Part shown: positions 21,340 through 31,207 of the stretch, in pieces
How positions within the stretch are numbered: position 1 is the stretch's first letter
Layout of the letters: each line of letters opens with the position of its first letter
Assembly (NCBI GenBank): GCA_009760885.1
Contig: CM019702.1
Coordinates: forward strand, 49,895,925-49,959,924
From: Achatina immaculata
Taxonomy: Eukaryota > Mollusca > Gastropoda > Stylommatophora > Achatinidae
Length of the DNA stretch: 64,000 nucleotides
Reading direction: 5' to 3'
The notes under the pieces: generated by a model
The model's database searches: none
What the model saw: only the letters and a program-made list of their open reading frames with translations
What the model was told of the DNA's origin: nothing
Made by a program: the position numbers and the translations under genes

Positions 21340-23000
21340 TGATTAGAAAATAGAATGTTCTAGTAAACTTTGAATGAAAGCGGCATCTTGATCGACTTCC
21401 ACAGTTTCCGATATTGATCTCCACGCGAGAGTGAAAGAAATGCTACAACTGTCGCCTCGGGAGTTCTCGTCCCTGTATGTGAGTGCCCGTCCCCCACTCC
21501 CACCCCCTACCTCCCACAAAGGAAAATATGTATCGACCATTCCGTGGTGGTCTTATTTTATTTATTACTACCGTCATATCTTCTTTCTTTGTCGTCTCTC
21601 CTCAGACAAAGAAAATAAAAGGCAGACAAAATATACACGAAGATTGGTTTTGTTCTTTTTCAGGACAAGAAACTCTTGGATTTATTGTATTTTAATGCGG
21701 GATCTATTCGCTAGAAAAACTCTCAGAGGCTGGATATTTTAATTTAACACACAAAAAAAAAAATTCAGTAACAGAATCTAATTCTTGATGTAATTTACAA
21801 CTGCAAACACCTGTCCCTTGTATGGACATATGATAATATTTGGCTTATGTACCTGTCGAAACCTTTGAAACTCCCAAAATTCTCTCTCTCACACACACAA
21901 CCATATGCCTCCTGTTACAGAGCTTTTGCCTGAATCAAGCACCATGGGTCACGTATTGTTGACAAAACACTATGTATTTCTACTTATGTGTTTGTGCATG
22001 TGTGTGTGTGTGTGTTTGCCGGCATTCATTTCTATTTGAATTTAACCCTTGATAAATACTAAAATATGTTAAAGACAAAAAAAAAGCAAAGATAATCCTA
22101 CCATGCCTTAGAGGCACATAGGGATATGGTGTTAGTGCCCATATTTTCCTTGACCTGTCAGCACACTAGAGGGTGATGTGGTCAGTATCACGCCTGGCTG
22201 CCGTTTCCTTCCCCAACTCCAGAAGAAGTCGGGTACCCATTTCTACAGCTGGGTGACTGGGGTGTCGCCGGCCGGAATCGAACCCCCGACCTTCGCCATG
22301 AGAGACCTGTGCACTAACCACTTCGCCACTCAGACACCCAAAGACAAAAAAAGACTGATTAATTATGTGATGTATTTTTTACGATATCTGAATATGTTCA
22401 GTAAAAGGTAATTATAAAAAGATGATTATTTTGAAGGGATGATAAAAAATATCAGCAATTTACAAGCAAAATTGAATACTCCCGAGTTTGTTTATCGGCG
22501 GCGGCTTCGCCGAAATAAAAATTTCTCAGAAATATAAAATACTTAAGCAAACCAACATGGTCAGTTTTAATTGTGATTAAAATGATTTAAATATGGTTCA
22601 CAAAATGAACAGCATGTCAACAAAGCAATCAACACGGTTTTCTGTCAGCTACTTCTTAGTAGCAGAGATTTCAAGGAGAGAGGTAGCACCAGGCTTGTTT
22701 GACTGGCCTTGACATGTTCTGTTCAGGCATTTTTTTCTATAGCTGATAATGTTCGAGTTTTTTTTTTTCCTTATGGAACACTGTAAGTGGAAAATATTTC
22801 ATATTGTGATCAAATTCCTTGAATATGGCAGTGGAGTGATGTTAAGATATCGCTGAGTCGTAGTCTAAAATGTTTACACAAAAGACATTTCATGCCACGA
22901 AGAAAAACTTTTCATGACAAAGATTTCAGTGCTGATCTTTTTCTTTTCAACATGCTCCTCAAAGTAAGAACAAAAGACTGTACACTTTTTATTGGCTAGT
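21340..23000. repeat. segmental duplication, copy 1 of 21.3/50.2 kb pair
   Basis: Non-coding sequence that aligns collinearly and on the same strand with about 50165-52490. Landmarks are CTCGGGAGTTCTCGTCC-like sequence at 21456, the CTCTCAGAGGCTGGATATTT block at 21720, the block with TGTTGACAAAACACTATGTA at 21957, CGATATCTGAATAT at 22382, and ATGCTCCTC at 22950. Copy 1 has a SINE that copy 2 lacks. Copy 2 has an RTE that copy 1 lacks. The ORFs of about 70-100 codons at 21431-21742 are not conserved as proteins in copy 2. Confidence 0.75.
22084..22339 (-). mobile_element. tRNA-derived SINE
   Basis: On the minus strand the head shows an A-box-like TGGCGAAGTGGTTAGTGC (plus 22311-22328) and a B box GGTTCGATTCC (22274-22284), spaced as in a tRNA gene, followed by a 200-bp unrelated body and a T-rich tail. 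AAAGACAAAAAAA flanks it (22071-22083 and 22340-22352), a 13-bp target-site duplication. The paralogous site near 50815 is empty. A second copy is at 35939-36196. It is not a functional tRNA, because the acceptor and 3' stem are lost. Confidence 0.85.
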
Positions 23001-24342
23001 TTTTATATTAGTTTTCTAACTAACTCTTAGTACCTTACTAGTATGGATTTTCAACGAACTTAAATTCTCAGACTCTAAATGTACAGGTACACAGACACTA
23101 CAATAGTTTGAAGACCACTGACACCAGAATTTTATGGAATCAAACTACGTATTTGTTGTGAAAAGAATGGGCGGTGATCAGTAAGGATGAAGAATATTGA
23201 TTGAAATAAATGAACAAACCACTTTTAACCTTGACGAGAGCTTGTTCGCCATATAAGGAAGGAGTGGGCTACATTACACTCATACTCAGACCCACTGCCA
23301 GACATACAACATGAATGGACATAAATGCCAACTTACATTCTCACAAGAAGCCTTTCCATGGATCCGTAAGAAAATAACACAGGTATCGGACCTTATCAGT
23401 CCTACAATGCTTCAAAGGAACTGTTGTTACATTCTTCAGTTACGAGTAAACATACGTGGATCCATGGAAAGAAAGCAAAACTCACATTCCATCACAAATT
23501 ACTACACAGTTTCCTAGAACACTTTCTAATCTATAGCGATATCAAATCTCTCAACTATCTATATAAAATCTCACTCAATATAATCACATAACTCAATCAC
23601 TAATCACAAGCCTGTCACTATGATTCTCACACTTCTATCTTCTATCCTAATCCCACATTCTAATCTCCGTCTAAACAATCAGTAATCCTACATACTAGTT
23701 CAGCACTTAAATGTCATCTACAATTTCTATTTTCCTTTTTCTTGTGAACGAGAAAGTCTAAACTACATGAAAATCGCCTGTTTAAGACATTGGACTAGTC
23801 TCTGACAAACAACCTAATTTTAGCTAGCCATAAAAACAAGTTTAGAGAAAGTTCAATCAAAATCTCCGGATTACAACGTTCAAAAATGACCTTCAATGAA
23901 AAACTAACTCGAGATTCCAAATTTAACCTTTAACAAAAACATGTCCGAATAAAGTTCGCTACTCCCTGAGATTTTCCAAGGTCTTAACTAAGCCGGAGTA
24001 AAAAAAAAAACAAAACATGTCAAGGTAAATTTCATCCAACATGATCATAAATCTCGGCATTTTTAAAGTGTCCAGATTGGCCTTTCTTTACACCAACAAT
24101 CTACGTCATAATCAGTTAGTCAAAATACCAAATTTATCATGGATTATATCGCTTAGATAGAATATCCCAACCCCTTAAATGTAGATATTTGGCCCTGCAA
24201 ATATCTAAAAAAAAACCTTAAAAGTTAACTCTCACTAGAAGCCAGCTATGAAGACTCAAAAATCAACGCTGGCTATGCAGCAACATACATTTTTGCACTA
24301 ACAACTTGTACAAATTAGTACGTTGAACAGTTATGGTGCTAA
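23001..24342. other. intergenic, nothing recognised
   Basis: Contains a 16-bp inverted repeat centred on CCATGGATCC at about 23351-23366 and 23458-23473. No ORF is convincing. Confidence 0.5.
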
Positions 24343-24343
24343 G

Positions 24344-24405
<62 letters not shown>
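24343..24405. repeat. (CA)n/(TA)n microsatellite
   Basis: About 15 CA units run directly into about 15 TA units. Confidence 0.95.
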
Positions 24406-24407
<2 letters not shown>

Positions 24408-24464
24408 ACATTTTAATAATGACCTCTTTGAACTACACATTCTATTTTTACTGCCATAGAAACA

Positions 24465-24615
24465 GGACGGGAGCAAGGATGTATAAACTAGAAAGAAGTA
24501 GGAACAGCTTTATTATTTAATGAATACAAAGTTGTGAAGTTTCGTCGCTTGCCTTCGTCATACAAGAACGAACGGGACAAAGAAAAAGATAGAGGAGACA
24601 AAGTATAGGATTACA
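24465..24615 (-). mobile_element. possible Penelope-like pseudo-LTR remnant with ribozyme-like core
   Basis: The minus strand at about 24537-24562 reads ATGACGAAGGCAAGCGACGA followed by AAC. This resembles the hammerhead layout CUGANGA, stem II, GAAA that is known in pseudo-LTRs of Penelope-like elements; the first C of the core is A here. Downstream on the minus strand a TTTGTATTCATTAAATAATA segment follows. No coding part is attached. The assignment is by motif only. Confidence 0.35.
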
Positions 24616-24710
24616 TTAAGCTAAGTTAATGAAATAGCAAACAAAATGAATGAAAAATACAAAAATAAAACATTGGAATTGAAACTTTAAAATTAAACGG
24701 CATTCATTAT

Positions 24711-26898
24711 CATCATCATCATTCATTTGCATGTCCCTTGCGGAACTTTGCCTCCCAAACAGCACTCTTGTAGGCCTCTCGGTTGTGAGCAAGATGGCCT
24801 GCTGCTGCTGCGTCCATTTGCAGATCGTCAACGATGTCTTGCAGCCATCTTCGTTTTGGTCTTCCTCTTTTTCTTTTTCCCATTATGTATCCTTCTAATA
24901 CGGTCTTCTCTATATTATCATGACGTTTAATGCGTCCAAAATATTTAAGTTTTCTCTCTTTAATCCTCTTTACTAGCCAGCCTTCTTCAATATTAAGCTC
25001 TTGTAGTATAGATATATTTGTTCTTTTTTGTGTCCACGATATTTGGAGAACTCTTCTGTAGCATTTACATTCAAATGCATTTATGTGTTTCTCAGCTGTT
25101 TTGTTAAGTGTCCAGGTCTCACAGGCATATGTTGAGATGAGAAAGATGCATGCCCTTAAAAATCTTATTTTTGTAGTTCTGTCTGCTCCTCTCCACATAT
25201 TATTTATTTGTTTTACTTTCTGAAGAGCAATAGATGTCCTCTTTTTAATTTCCCTCATTGTATCTCCATTATTAGCATTAGCGTAAATAATTCAGAGCGC
25301 CGTGAAGTGTCCCTTTTTCGGCGTCACCAATGTAAACAATGTAGGTCTGTTTGTTCCTCTCCGCAGCTTCTTTAGTTGTTTTACTTTTTAAGGAGCGATA
25401 AAACTCCTCGGTGTAATTTTCTTCATTGTATTTCAATTATTAGTTGGTAGTGATCCAAGATATTCAAAACTCTCCACTTCTTCCAGTATTTCCTCATTCA
25501 TACATATTTCAGCTGCATTGTTTGTTTTGTCAGTCGTCATCAGTTTAGTTTTCTTCGCATTAAAAATAGGTTTTGCTCCTCATAAAAATTACAGATTGGC
25601 ATAATTAGTTTTTCTATTCCTTTTTTGTGTTATGAACAGTAATACTGTGTCATCAGTATATCCAGTTTCTGGTATTTCATAACCACCAATTTTTATAGAA
25701 TCGTAATATTCTTTGTCTACATCTTCTCTAACATCCCTCATATTTTCAGTAAACAAGCTAAATAAGTAAGGCGACAGTATGCAGCCCTGACGGACCCCTT
25801 GTTTTATGTCAAACGAAATTGTTATTTCAAAATTTATTCTTACTACTGCCTGCTGGTCTAGATACAGCAGTGATATTAACTGTATCAAATGTGTTGGAAA
25901 TCACATTTTTTTCATTATTTCCCAAAGTTTCTGGTGTTGTACACAATCAAATATTCTATAAAAGATAAATTTAGATTCATACTAAATTCTCTGCATTTCT
26001 CTTTTATTAATTTTATATTGAATATATGATCTCTTGATCCTCTTCCTTGTTTAATGCCAGCGTTTACCATATTGACGTCTTCTTCTTCTATTTTCTTACT
26101 AAGTCTATCCATTATAATTTTTAACAGAATTTTACTGGCATTACTAATCAGGGCAACAGTTCTGTAGTTTGTGCATAATTTCAGGTTACCCTTTTTTGGT
26201 AGTGGTATGAATACAGTTCTTTTCCATTCTTTTGGCCAAATACCTGAATGCCATATCTTTTTACATAGTGCATGGCAGATTGTTGCACATTCCTTTCCTC
26301 CTGCTTAAAGAGTTTACTTGTTATCTCATCACATCCTGGATATTTAAAATTCTTCTGATTCTTTATTGCCCATAAAACTTCTTCAGTTGTTGGTTCGGGT
26401 TCTTTCTCCTCCAATAATATTTCAAGCTGTTGATTTCTGTTTTCACAATCAATTGTTTCTTATTTTCCTTCGATCTTTCTAGAATTTCCTCTGTCTCTGC
26501 CAAGGTGTTCCTCGTCTGGTTACAAATTCTATTTAGCTTAGGTGTAACATTTATCGTCAGTGTTTTCATTTCTTCTTTAAACATTTCACTATTTCTTCCA
26601 GTGTTCTTTCACAACAATCATGTATGTATTGTTCCTTGTGTTTTCTTATGTTTCTTCATACTTCCTTGGTAAAAGATTTATATTCCTCTTTGTTTTTATT
26701 TGTCACTTTCCACTACGTCTTCATTTCTCTACGTTGTTTTATCAATTCTATTGTGCCTACTGTAATCCATCTATTCTTTTGTGTTTTCTTTACTGGAATC
26801 ATGTCGTTCGCTGTTGTTATTAAGATATCTCTGGACTGCGTAGCTAGTTCATTTTGGTGTCATCTCCTCTTGTACAGCCATCAGGATTAGAATCGGTT
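24711..26898 (-). mobile_element. RTE-A long copy, 3' portion
   Basis: The 3' two-thirds of the window's longest RTE-A copy. On the minus strand: linker at 26890-26430; EVLWAIKNQKNFKYPGCDEI at 26414-26181; the RT fingers; then FDIKQGVRQGCILSPYLF and YTDD (for YADD) at 25888-25589. The C-terminal domain at 25258-24719 stays open for 179 codons (YACETWTLNKTAEKH, ISWTQKRTNISIL, GKRKRGRPKRRWLQDIVDD). It ends GGGACATGCAAATGA with an ATG-type tail at 24711. The 5' part continues at 31207-30334, beyond a nested Penelope-like element. Frameshifts and the altered catalytic motif make it inactive. Confidence 0.88.
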
Positions 26899-26984
26899 CT
26901 TCACTTCTATACCAGATAAAAGGGATGGTTACTGCAGTAAAACTGGTTTAAATAATAAAGGTGGATAGAGGTGTATTGTGTAGT

Positions 26985-27155
26985 TTTACAAAGTGGCAGA
27001 GGGAGTGAGTAAAGTGAGAAAAAAAAACAAATAGAAAGTATGAGAATGTCTAAATGAAAAACATACAACGTCCGATATTTCGGCGTGAGCCTTTTTCGAG
27101 GATTACATACACAAACGAGACCAAAAAAAACAAATAACTAAACAAAGAACTTATC
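26985..27155. repeat. pseudo-LTR, inverted copy (3' side of element)
   Basis: It is the reverse complement of 30130-30300 with roughly nine in ten bases the same by eye. Landmarks: TGTAGTTTTACAAAGTGGCA, then AAATGAAAAACATACA, then CCGATATTTCGGCGTGAGCC and TTTTTCGAGGATTACAT. The last part, read on the minus strand, has the hammerhead-like order discussed under findings. Confidence 0.85.
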
Positions 27156-27554
27156 TTAATATGGCCTCCTACAGAAGTAAGAAACAGAGAAATTCGTGTC
27201 CACTTGAAGATGCGTAGAGACCACGCGGGCCTCACAAAGGATAAGCCGATAGAGCCAATGGTAAAGAAGAGGCGGAGAGAGAGGAGGAAAACAGGTGGTT
27301 GAAACGGAGGAAGGAAGGACAATAGAAACATGATGTCCGCCAGAGGAGAAGGTGTCGGGAGAGGGGGAAGCGGAAAGATAACGAATGGAGAACATAAACA
27401 CCGGCAGGGTGAAAATGTGAATCAGATGAATAGGACAAGACCCTATTAGCACCAATATGTTGCCAGAGAAGAAAGGATGGTGGCGGTAGGGAGGGGTAGC
27501 TAGGAGAAGAAAATAGAGTAAAAAAAAAAGAGAGGGGGTGGAAAACTAAATAAG

Positions 27555-28487
27555 TTACAGAAAGCTGCAGACATTGTTAATTCCAGCTGGGTGGAGACAG
27601 CCAGCCTGGAAACTAAGGCGCTGTTCTAGGACCCTCCGAAATCGTACATCAGCAGAACAAGAGCAGATCCCACGAACAGAAATGTCCTGTTTTACCATGT
27701 GGTTGTTAAGGCAAACATGTTTAGCCACGGGTGTCCAGGCCCTCTTAGAAATATCATTAAGATGTTGGTGGAAACGATCTCCTAAGCGTAAACCGGTCTC
27801 CCCTATGTACTTCATACCACAACGTTTGCATATAATAGCATAAATAACGTTGGGTGAAGTACAGGTGAAACCCTCCTGAACTGTTAACGTGGACTTAGGG
27901 AAGGAGATCTGGCTAGCCTCGACAACAAACGGACAAATGTTGCATCTACGGCGTCCACAACTTCTGGTACCATAAAAAATGTCATCTGTCTTAAGGCGAC
28001 TACGAACTAAAAGGTCCCTGAGGTTCTTGTCCCGTCTGTAGGCCACCAATGGGGGTTCCCCAGAAAGTTCACATGTATCAGGCTCGGTCTGGAGGATATG
28101 GAGATGGCGAAACAGTATGTTTTTAATTGCCAAGCTATGAGGGTGGTACGTGAGTACTAGTTTCACTCTGTCCGAGCTACAGTGCAGTTTAGGGGTGAGG
28201 GCTTGTTGACGCGATATATGGCTGATGCGGTTACAAGATGACGAGAGAACATGTTCTGGACAGCCGCGTTGACGGAAGAAATCCAAATCCTCATTACACA
28301 AACATCGCAACCTAAGAAACTGGGAAAAAGTAATAAAGTCCTTACACGATCTGGGATGGAAGGAAGAGTACAAGAGATAGCTGTGACAGTCTGTAAGTTT
28401 ATAGTGGACAGAAGTAGTAAGACTGGTAGGGTAGATAGTAACGGCAATGCCGAGAAAGCAGTCTATGAAAGATAAATATAGATTCAC
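27555..28487 (-). pseudogene. Penelope-like C-terminal domain with GIY-YIG endonuclease
   Basis: A 310-codon open stretch, the C-terminal third of the element's polyprotein. The first nine residues derive from an RTE patch and are foreign. Then follow the RT thumb/linker (TSLTTSVHYK, SYLLYSSFHP), a cysteine-rich linker CGRRRCNIC (about 177-185), and the GIY-YIG nuclease VIYAIICKRCGMKYIGET (214-231) with R239 and E288 at the expected catalytic spacing. In active elements this nuclease nicks target DNA for target-primed reverse transcription. The domain itself looks intact; the reading frame upstream is broken, so it is not expressed as a full protein. Confidence 0.88.
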
Positions 28488-28548
28488 ATTAAACTCTCTG
28501 CATTTCTCTATTATTAATCTTATATTGAATATATGATCTCTTTATCCA
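28463..28548 (-). other. RTE-A fragment patched into the Penelope-like element
   Basis: About 85 bp matching RTE-A (compare 25950-26035 and 38540-38625): minus strand GATCATATATTCAATATAAG through AGAGAATGCAGAG to TTATCTTTCATAGA. It sits between the LHVD and the FLG/TIYPTSL parts of the RT region, where Penelope-like elements have no such sequence. It carries no RTE tail or target duplication that I can see. Confidence 0.8.
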
Positions 28549-28975
28549 CGTGGAGGGTGAAAGAAATGACAGGATTGGACTCTTTTTCAAAACTGATAAA
28601 GTTGTCAAAATATTCCTCTGGCATTGATGTCACCCCAATACCGTAATCTATGCAACGTCTATAGAAGGCGATAAAGGGGCCTATAAAGGCTATTACCTCG
28701 TGTTTGAAGTGGCTCATGAACAGACATGCGTAGCTGGGGCAAATTTTGGTACCCATGGCCACACCACTAATCTGGTCGAAGTAAAGGCCATTGTATTCAA
28801 AAGAATTGAGTTGGAGGACAAGTCGTATAAGGCGCAGAATAGTAGACGTAGAAATAGAGGGATTGCGTCTTTTGTTCAGAAAGAACTTGACGGCCTGAAG
28901 TCCCTGATCATGCGGGATGGATGTGTATAGGGACACTGCATCAAGGGTGAAGATACGGTAGGTGTGGCCAGGCAT
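28520..28975 (-). pseudogene. Penelope-like reverse transcriptase core, catalytically dead
   Basis: A 151-codon open segment with RT motif A (FTLDAVSLYTSIPH, 28951-28910), the GVAMGTKICPSYACLF block (28765-28718), and the palm motif FYRRCIDYGIG. The YIDD-type catalytic site reads CIDY at 28654-28643: the second aspartate codon became tyrosine and the first tyrosine cysteine. It is in a different frame from both neighbours. Family known role: RNA-templated DNA synthesis at the insertion site. Confidence 0.87.
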
Positions 28976-30090
28976 GAGTGTAAGGGTCTCAAAAGCAGTG
29001 AGAGCATGATTGGTGTCCTTAAATAAGTGGGCAGACTAGTGACCAGAGGTTGAAAGATGCTGTCAAGAAAGTCAGAGATTTGTTCTGTAGGGCAGGAACA
29101 AGCGGAAACTATGGGCCTTCCGGGGTTGCCTGATTTGTGAATCTTAGGGAGTAGATAAAAGGATGACTTCCCTAAGCAGCTGTCATGGATGTGAAGATGA
29201 GTAGCCGAGGGAGAAAGACCAGTCTTGTGGATGAGTTGGTTGATCGTGTCAAGAACATGGTGGTTGTTGGCCAGAGCCGGATCTTGAGGGCAAGAGGCAT
29301 AAAATTCAGTGTTGCTCATCTGGCCCATGGCCTCCTGGATGTACAATTCTTTCTTCCAACAAACAATTGCCCCGCCCTTGTCCGCACTCTTGATCACGAT
29401 ATCTCGTCTGCGCTGGAGTTGTGAAAGTGCGCGCTGCTCCCCGGGGGTCAGGTTAGAGTGTCGTACACGGGGAAGGCGAAGCTTGCGAAATTCATGAAGA
29501 GTGTGATCAATGTAGAGGTCCAAGGAATGAGACGCTCCTGCTGAAGGTGTCCAGGTGGATGGTTTTTTTTTTAAAGAAGCGAGAGAAGAGTCATCATCGG
29601 AAGACGATTGGGATGATGAAAGTTGGGGCGCGTCTTGGAAATGGAACTTCAAACGCAGTCTGCGATGGAAACGGTGGACATCTTGCAGGAGTGAGAACTA
29701 GTCAGCAAAAGGACGGAGGGGAACAAACTGTAAACCTTTCCCCAGGACAGACAATTCATCAGCCGAAAGTGGAATATCAGGAGGGATACAAACCACCTTA
29801 GTGGGAGCAGAAGCGGTGGTGGGTCGGGGAGATGCTGTAGAGGGACGGATAGCAGAAAGTTTCTGCTTTTTGAGAGAAGAAAGTTGCGGGTAGAATTGTT
29901 TGTTGGTGGAGTGAATAATCTCTCGGATCATGCGATAAATGAGGTAATTATCATGTGTAACTTGGTGGAGACGGGCAGAGATTTGAGAGATCTGACTAAC
30001 AAGATCCGAGAGGAGTTTAATGTGCCCCTCAGCGACACATCGCATACGTTGAAAAGCGGATTTGGTCTCTACGCATCTTCTAGTGGACAC
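28876..30090 (-). pseudogene. Penelope-like N-terminal region and RT fingers
   Basis: One frame from 30090 to 28876 interrupted only by TAG at 29698-29700. The first 130 codons contain an S/T/P-rich stretch (SAIRPSTASPRPTT). After the stop come LSQLQRRRDIVIKSADKGGA and FYLLPKIHKSGNPGRPIVSA, the RT fingers signature of Penelope-like elements (KxDKGGA, PKIHK, RPIVS). The start at 30090 is the first ATG of the frame, inside the region just after the right pseudo-LTR. Confidence 0.85.
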
Positions 30091-30129
30091 GCATTTCTCT
30101 GTTTCCTACTTCTGGAAGAGGCCATAGTA

Positions 30130-30300
30130 AAATAAATTCTTCGTTTATATATTTGTTTTTTGTTTCGTTTGTGCATGTAATCCTCGAAAAAGGCTCACGC
30201 CGAAATATCGGATGTGTATGTTTTTCATTTATACATTCGTATACTTTCTATTCGTTTTTTCTCACTTTACTCACTCCCTCTGCCACTTTATAAAACTACA
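30130..30300. repeat. pseudo-LTR, 5' side of the Penelope-like element
   Basis: Inverted partner of 26985-27155. It contains AATCCTCGAAAAAGGCTCAC followed by GCCGAAATATCGG on the plus strand. A 5' pseudo-LTR normally supplies the promoter. Confidence 0.85.
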
Positions 30301-30333
30301 CTATATACTTCTAACTACCTTCACTTCTATACC

Positions 30334-31207
30334 GTGTTTTTCTGCTATTTTTGTAAGATCAAAGCTGAGTGGTCTTGATCCCGTAACTGTCTTTTTTAAT
30401 CTTTATGTCTGTTATTAATAACTCATGCTCCGTGTCACAGTCAGCACCTGGTCAAGTTTTTACTGACGTTTTACTTGGTCTCCACCTTCTTTGCACTAAA
30501 ATATAATCTATTAGATTCTTGGTTTTCCCGCCAGGTGATGTCCATGCGTAAAGTCTTCGTGGATGTTGTCTAAAAAGTGTGTTAGCGATTATTAGCTTAT
30601 TTTTCACGCAAAACACCATTAGACTGTCACTTGCCTCATTTCCATGTCCTATAATAAATTTCCCCACAGCATATCTTTTGTCTTCTGCTCTTTCTGTACC
30701 AATGTTCGCAGATTCCCAAAATATATATCACCGTTCTTTTCATCTCGTCACGTATTATTTCATACTTTCCTTCATACATACTTCTCACATTATATGTTCA
30801 CATTCTTATCTTTCTTTTTAGTTTGATGCAGGGGTTTTCCTCAGTAACACCGTCAGGATTTTGTCCGTCATCACAATTACTAGTACTGACTTCTGTCTTA
30901 CACTCTTCTCCAGTGTTAAAATTAGATCTATCTGGCCTGACGGGCTCGCCACTAGAACTTTTTCCTACCTGACCTTCCATGCTGTTGTTTGGGTTTCTTG
31001 GTATATTTCCAGAAGGTAGTTTACCATTGCTTTCCTTCCGGGCAGTTACTGTACTAGTCAGTGATCGTAGCCATTGACCCTACATTGAGATCATCTGCCT
31101 ACCATCATAGAAGGTGACTATAACCAACATTATCTGTCGGCTGCTCTCCCATTCCATCCACCACCTGCTCCCATGGCTTCAGGTCACCTTGATCGGGGGG
31201 CTATACA
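30334..31207 (-). mobile_element. RTE-A long copy, 5' portion with endonuclease
   Basis: The minus strand at 30667-30452 encodes the C-terminal half of an APE-type endonuclease: GNEASDSLMVFC, NKLIIANTLF, RRLYAWTSPGGKTKNLIDYI, typical of RTE-clade elements (NTLF, YTWTSPDG, IDYI). Upstream, 30980-30798 has a hydrophilic 60-codon ORF of unclear role. 31133-30992 is leader sequence also found in the internally deleted copy at 7440-7581. The boundary at about 31207 comes from comparison with the paralogous site near 53735, where RTE sequence is absent. Combined with 24711-26898 the element is about 3.1 kb, close to full RTE length. Confidence 0.8.

Larger units (their letters stand above)
26914..30318 (-). 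mobile_element. Penelope-like element inserted in RTE-A
   Basis: A 3.4-kb retroelement flanked by the exact 15-bp duplication CTTCACTTCTATACC at 26899-26913 and 30319-30333. Its ends carry inverted repeats of about 170 bp (26985-27155 against 30130-30300 reverse-complemented), the pseudo-LTR arrangement seen in Penelope-like elements. Between them, on the minus strand, are an N-terminal region, a reverse transcriptase and a C-terminal GIY-YIG endonuclease. It is disabled by a nonsense codon at 29698-29700, two frame changes, an 80-bp foreign patch, and loss of the catalytic aspartate pair. Confidence 0.9.

Noticed and set aside
22260..22340. Possible tRNA gene on the minus strand
   Set aside because: A and B boxes are present, but there is no closing acceptor stem and the sequence continues into a SINE body with a target-site duplication; a second copy exists at 36 kb.
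29185..29801. Plus-strand ORFs of 62-84 codons
   Set aside because: Antisense shadows of the Penelope-like reverse transcriptase.
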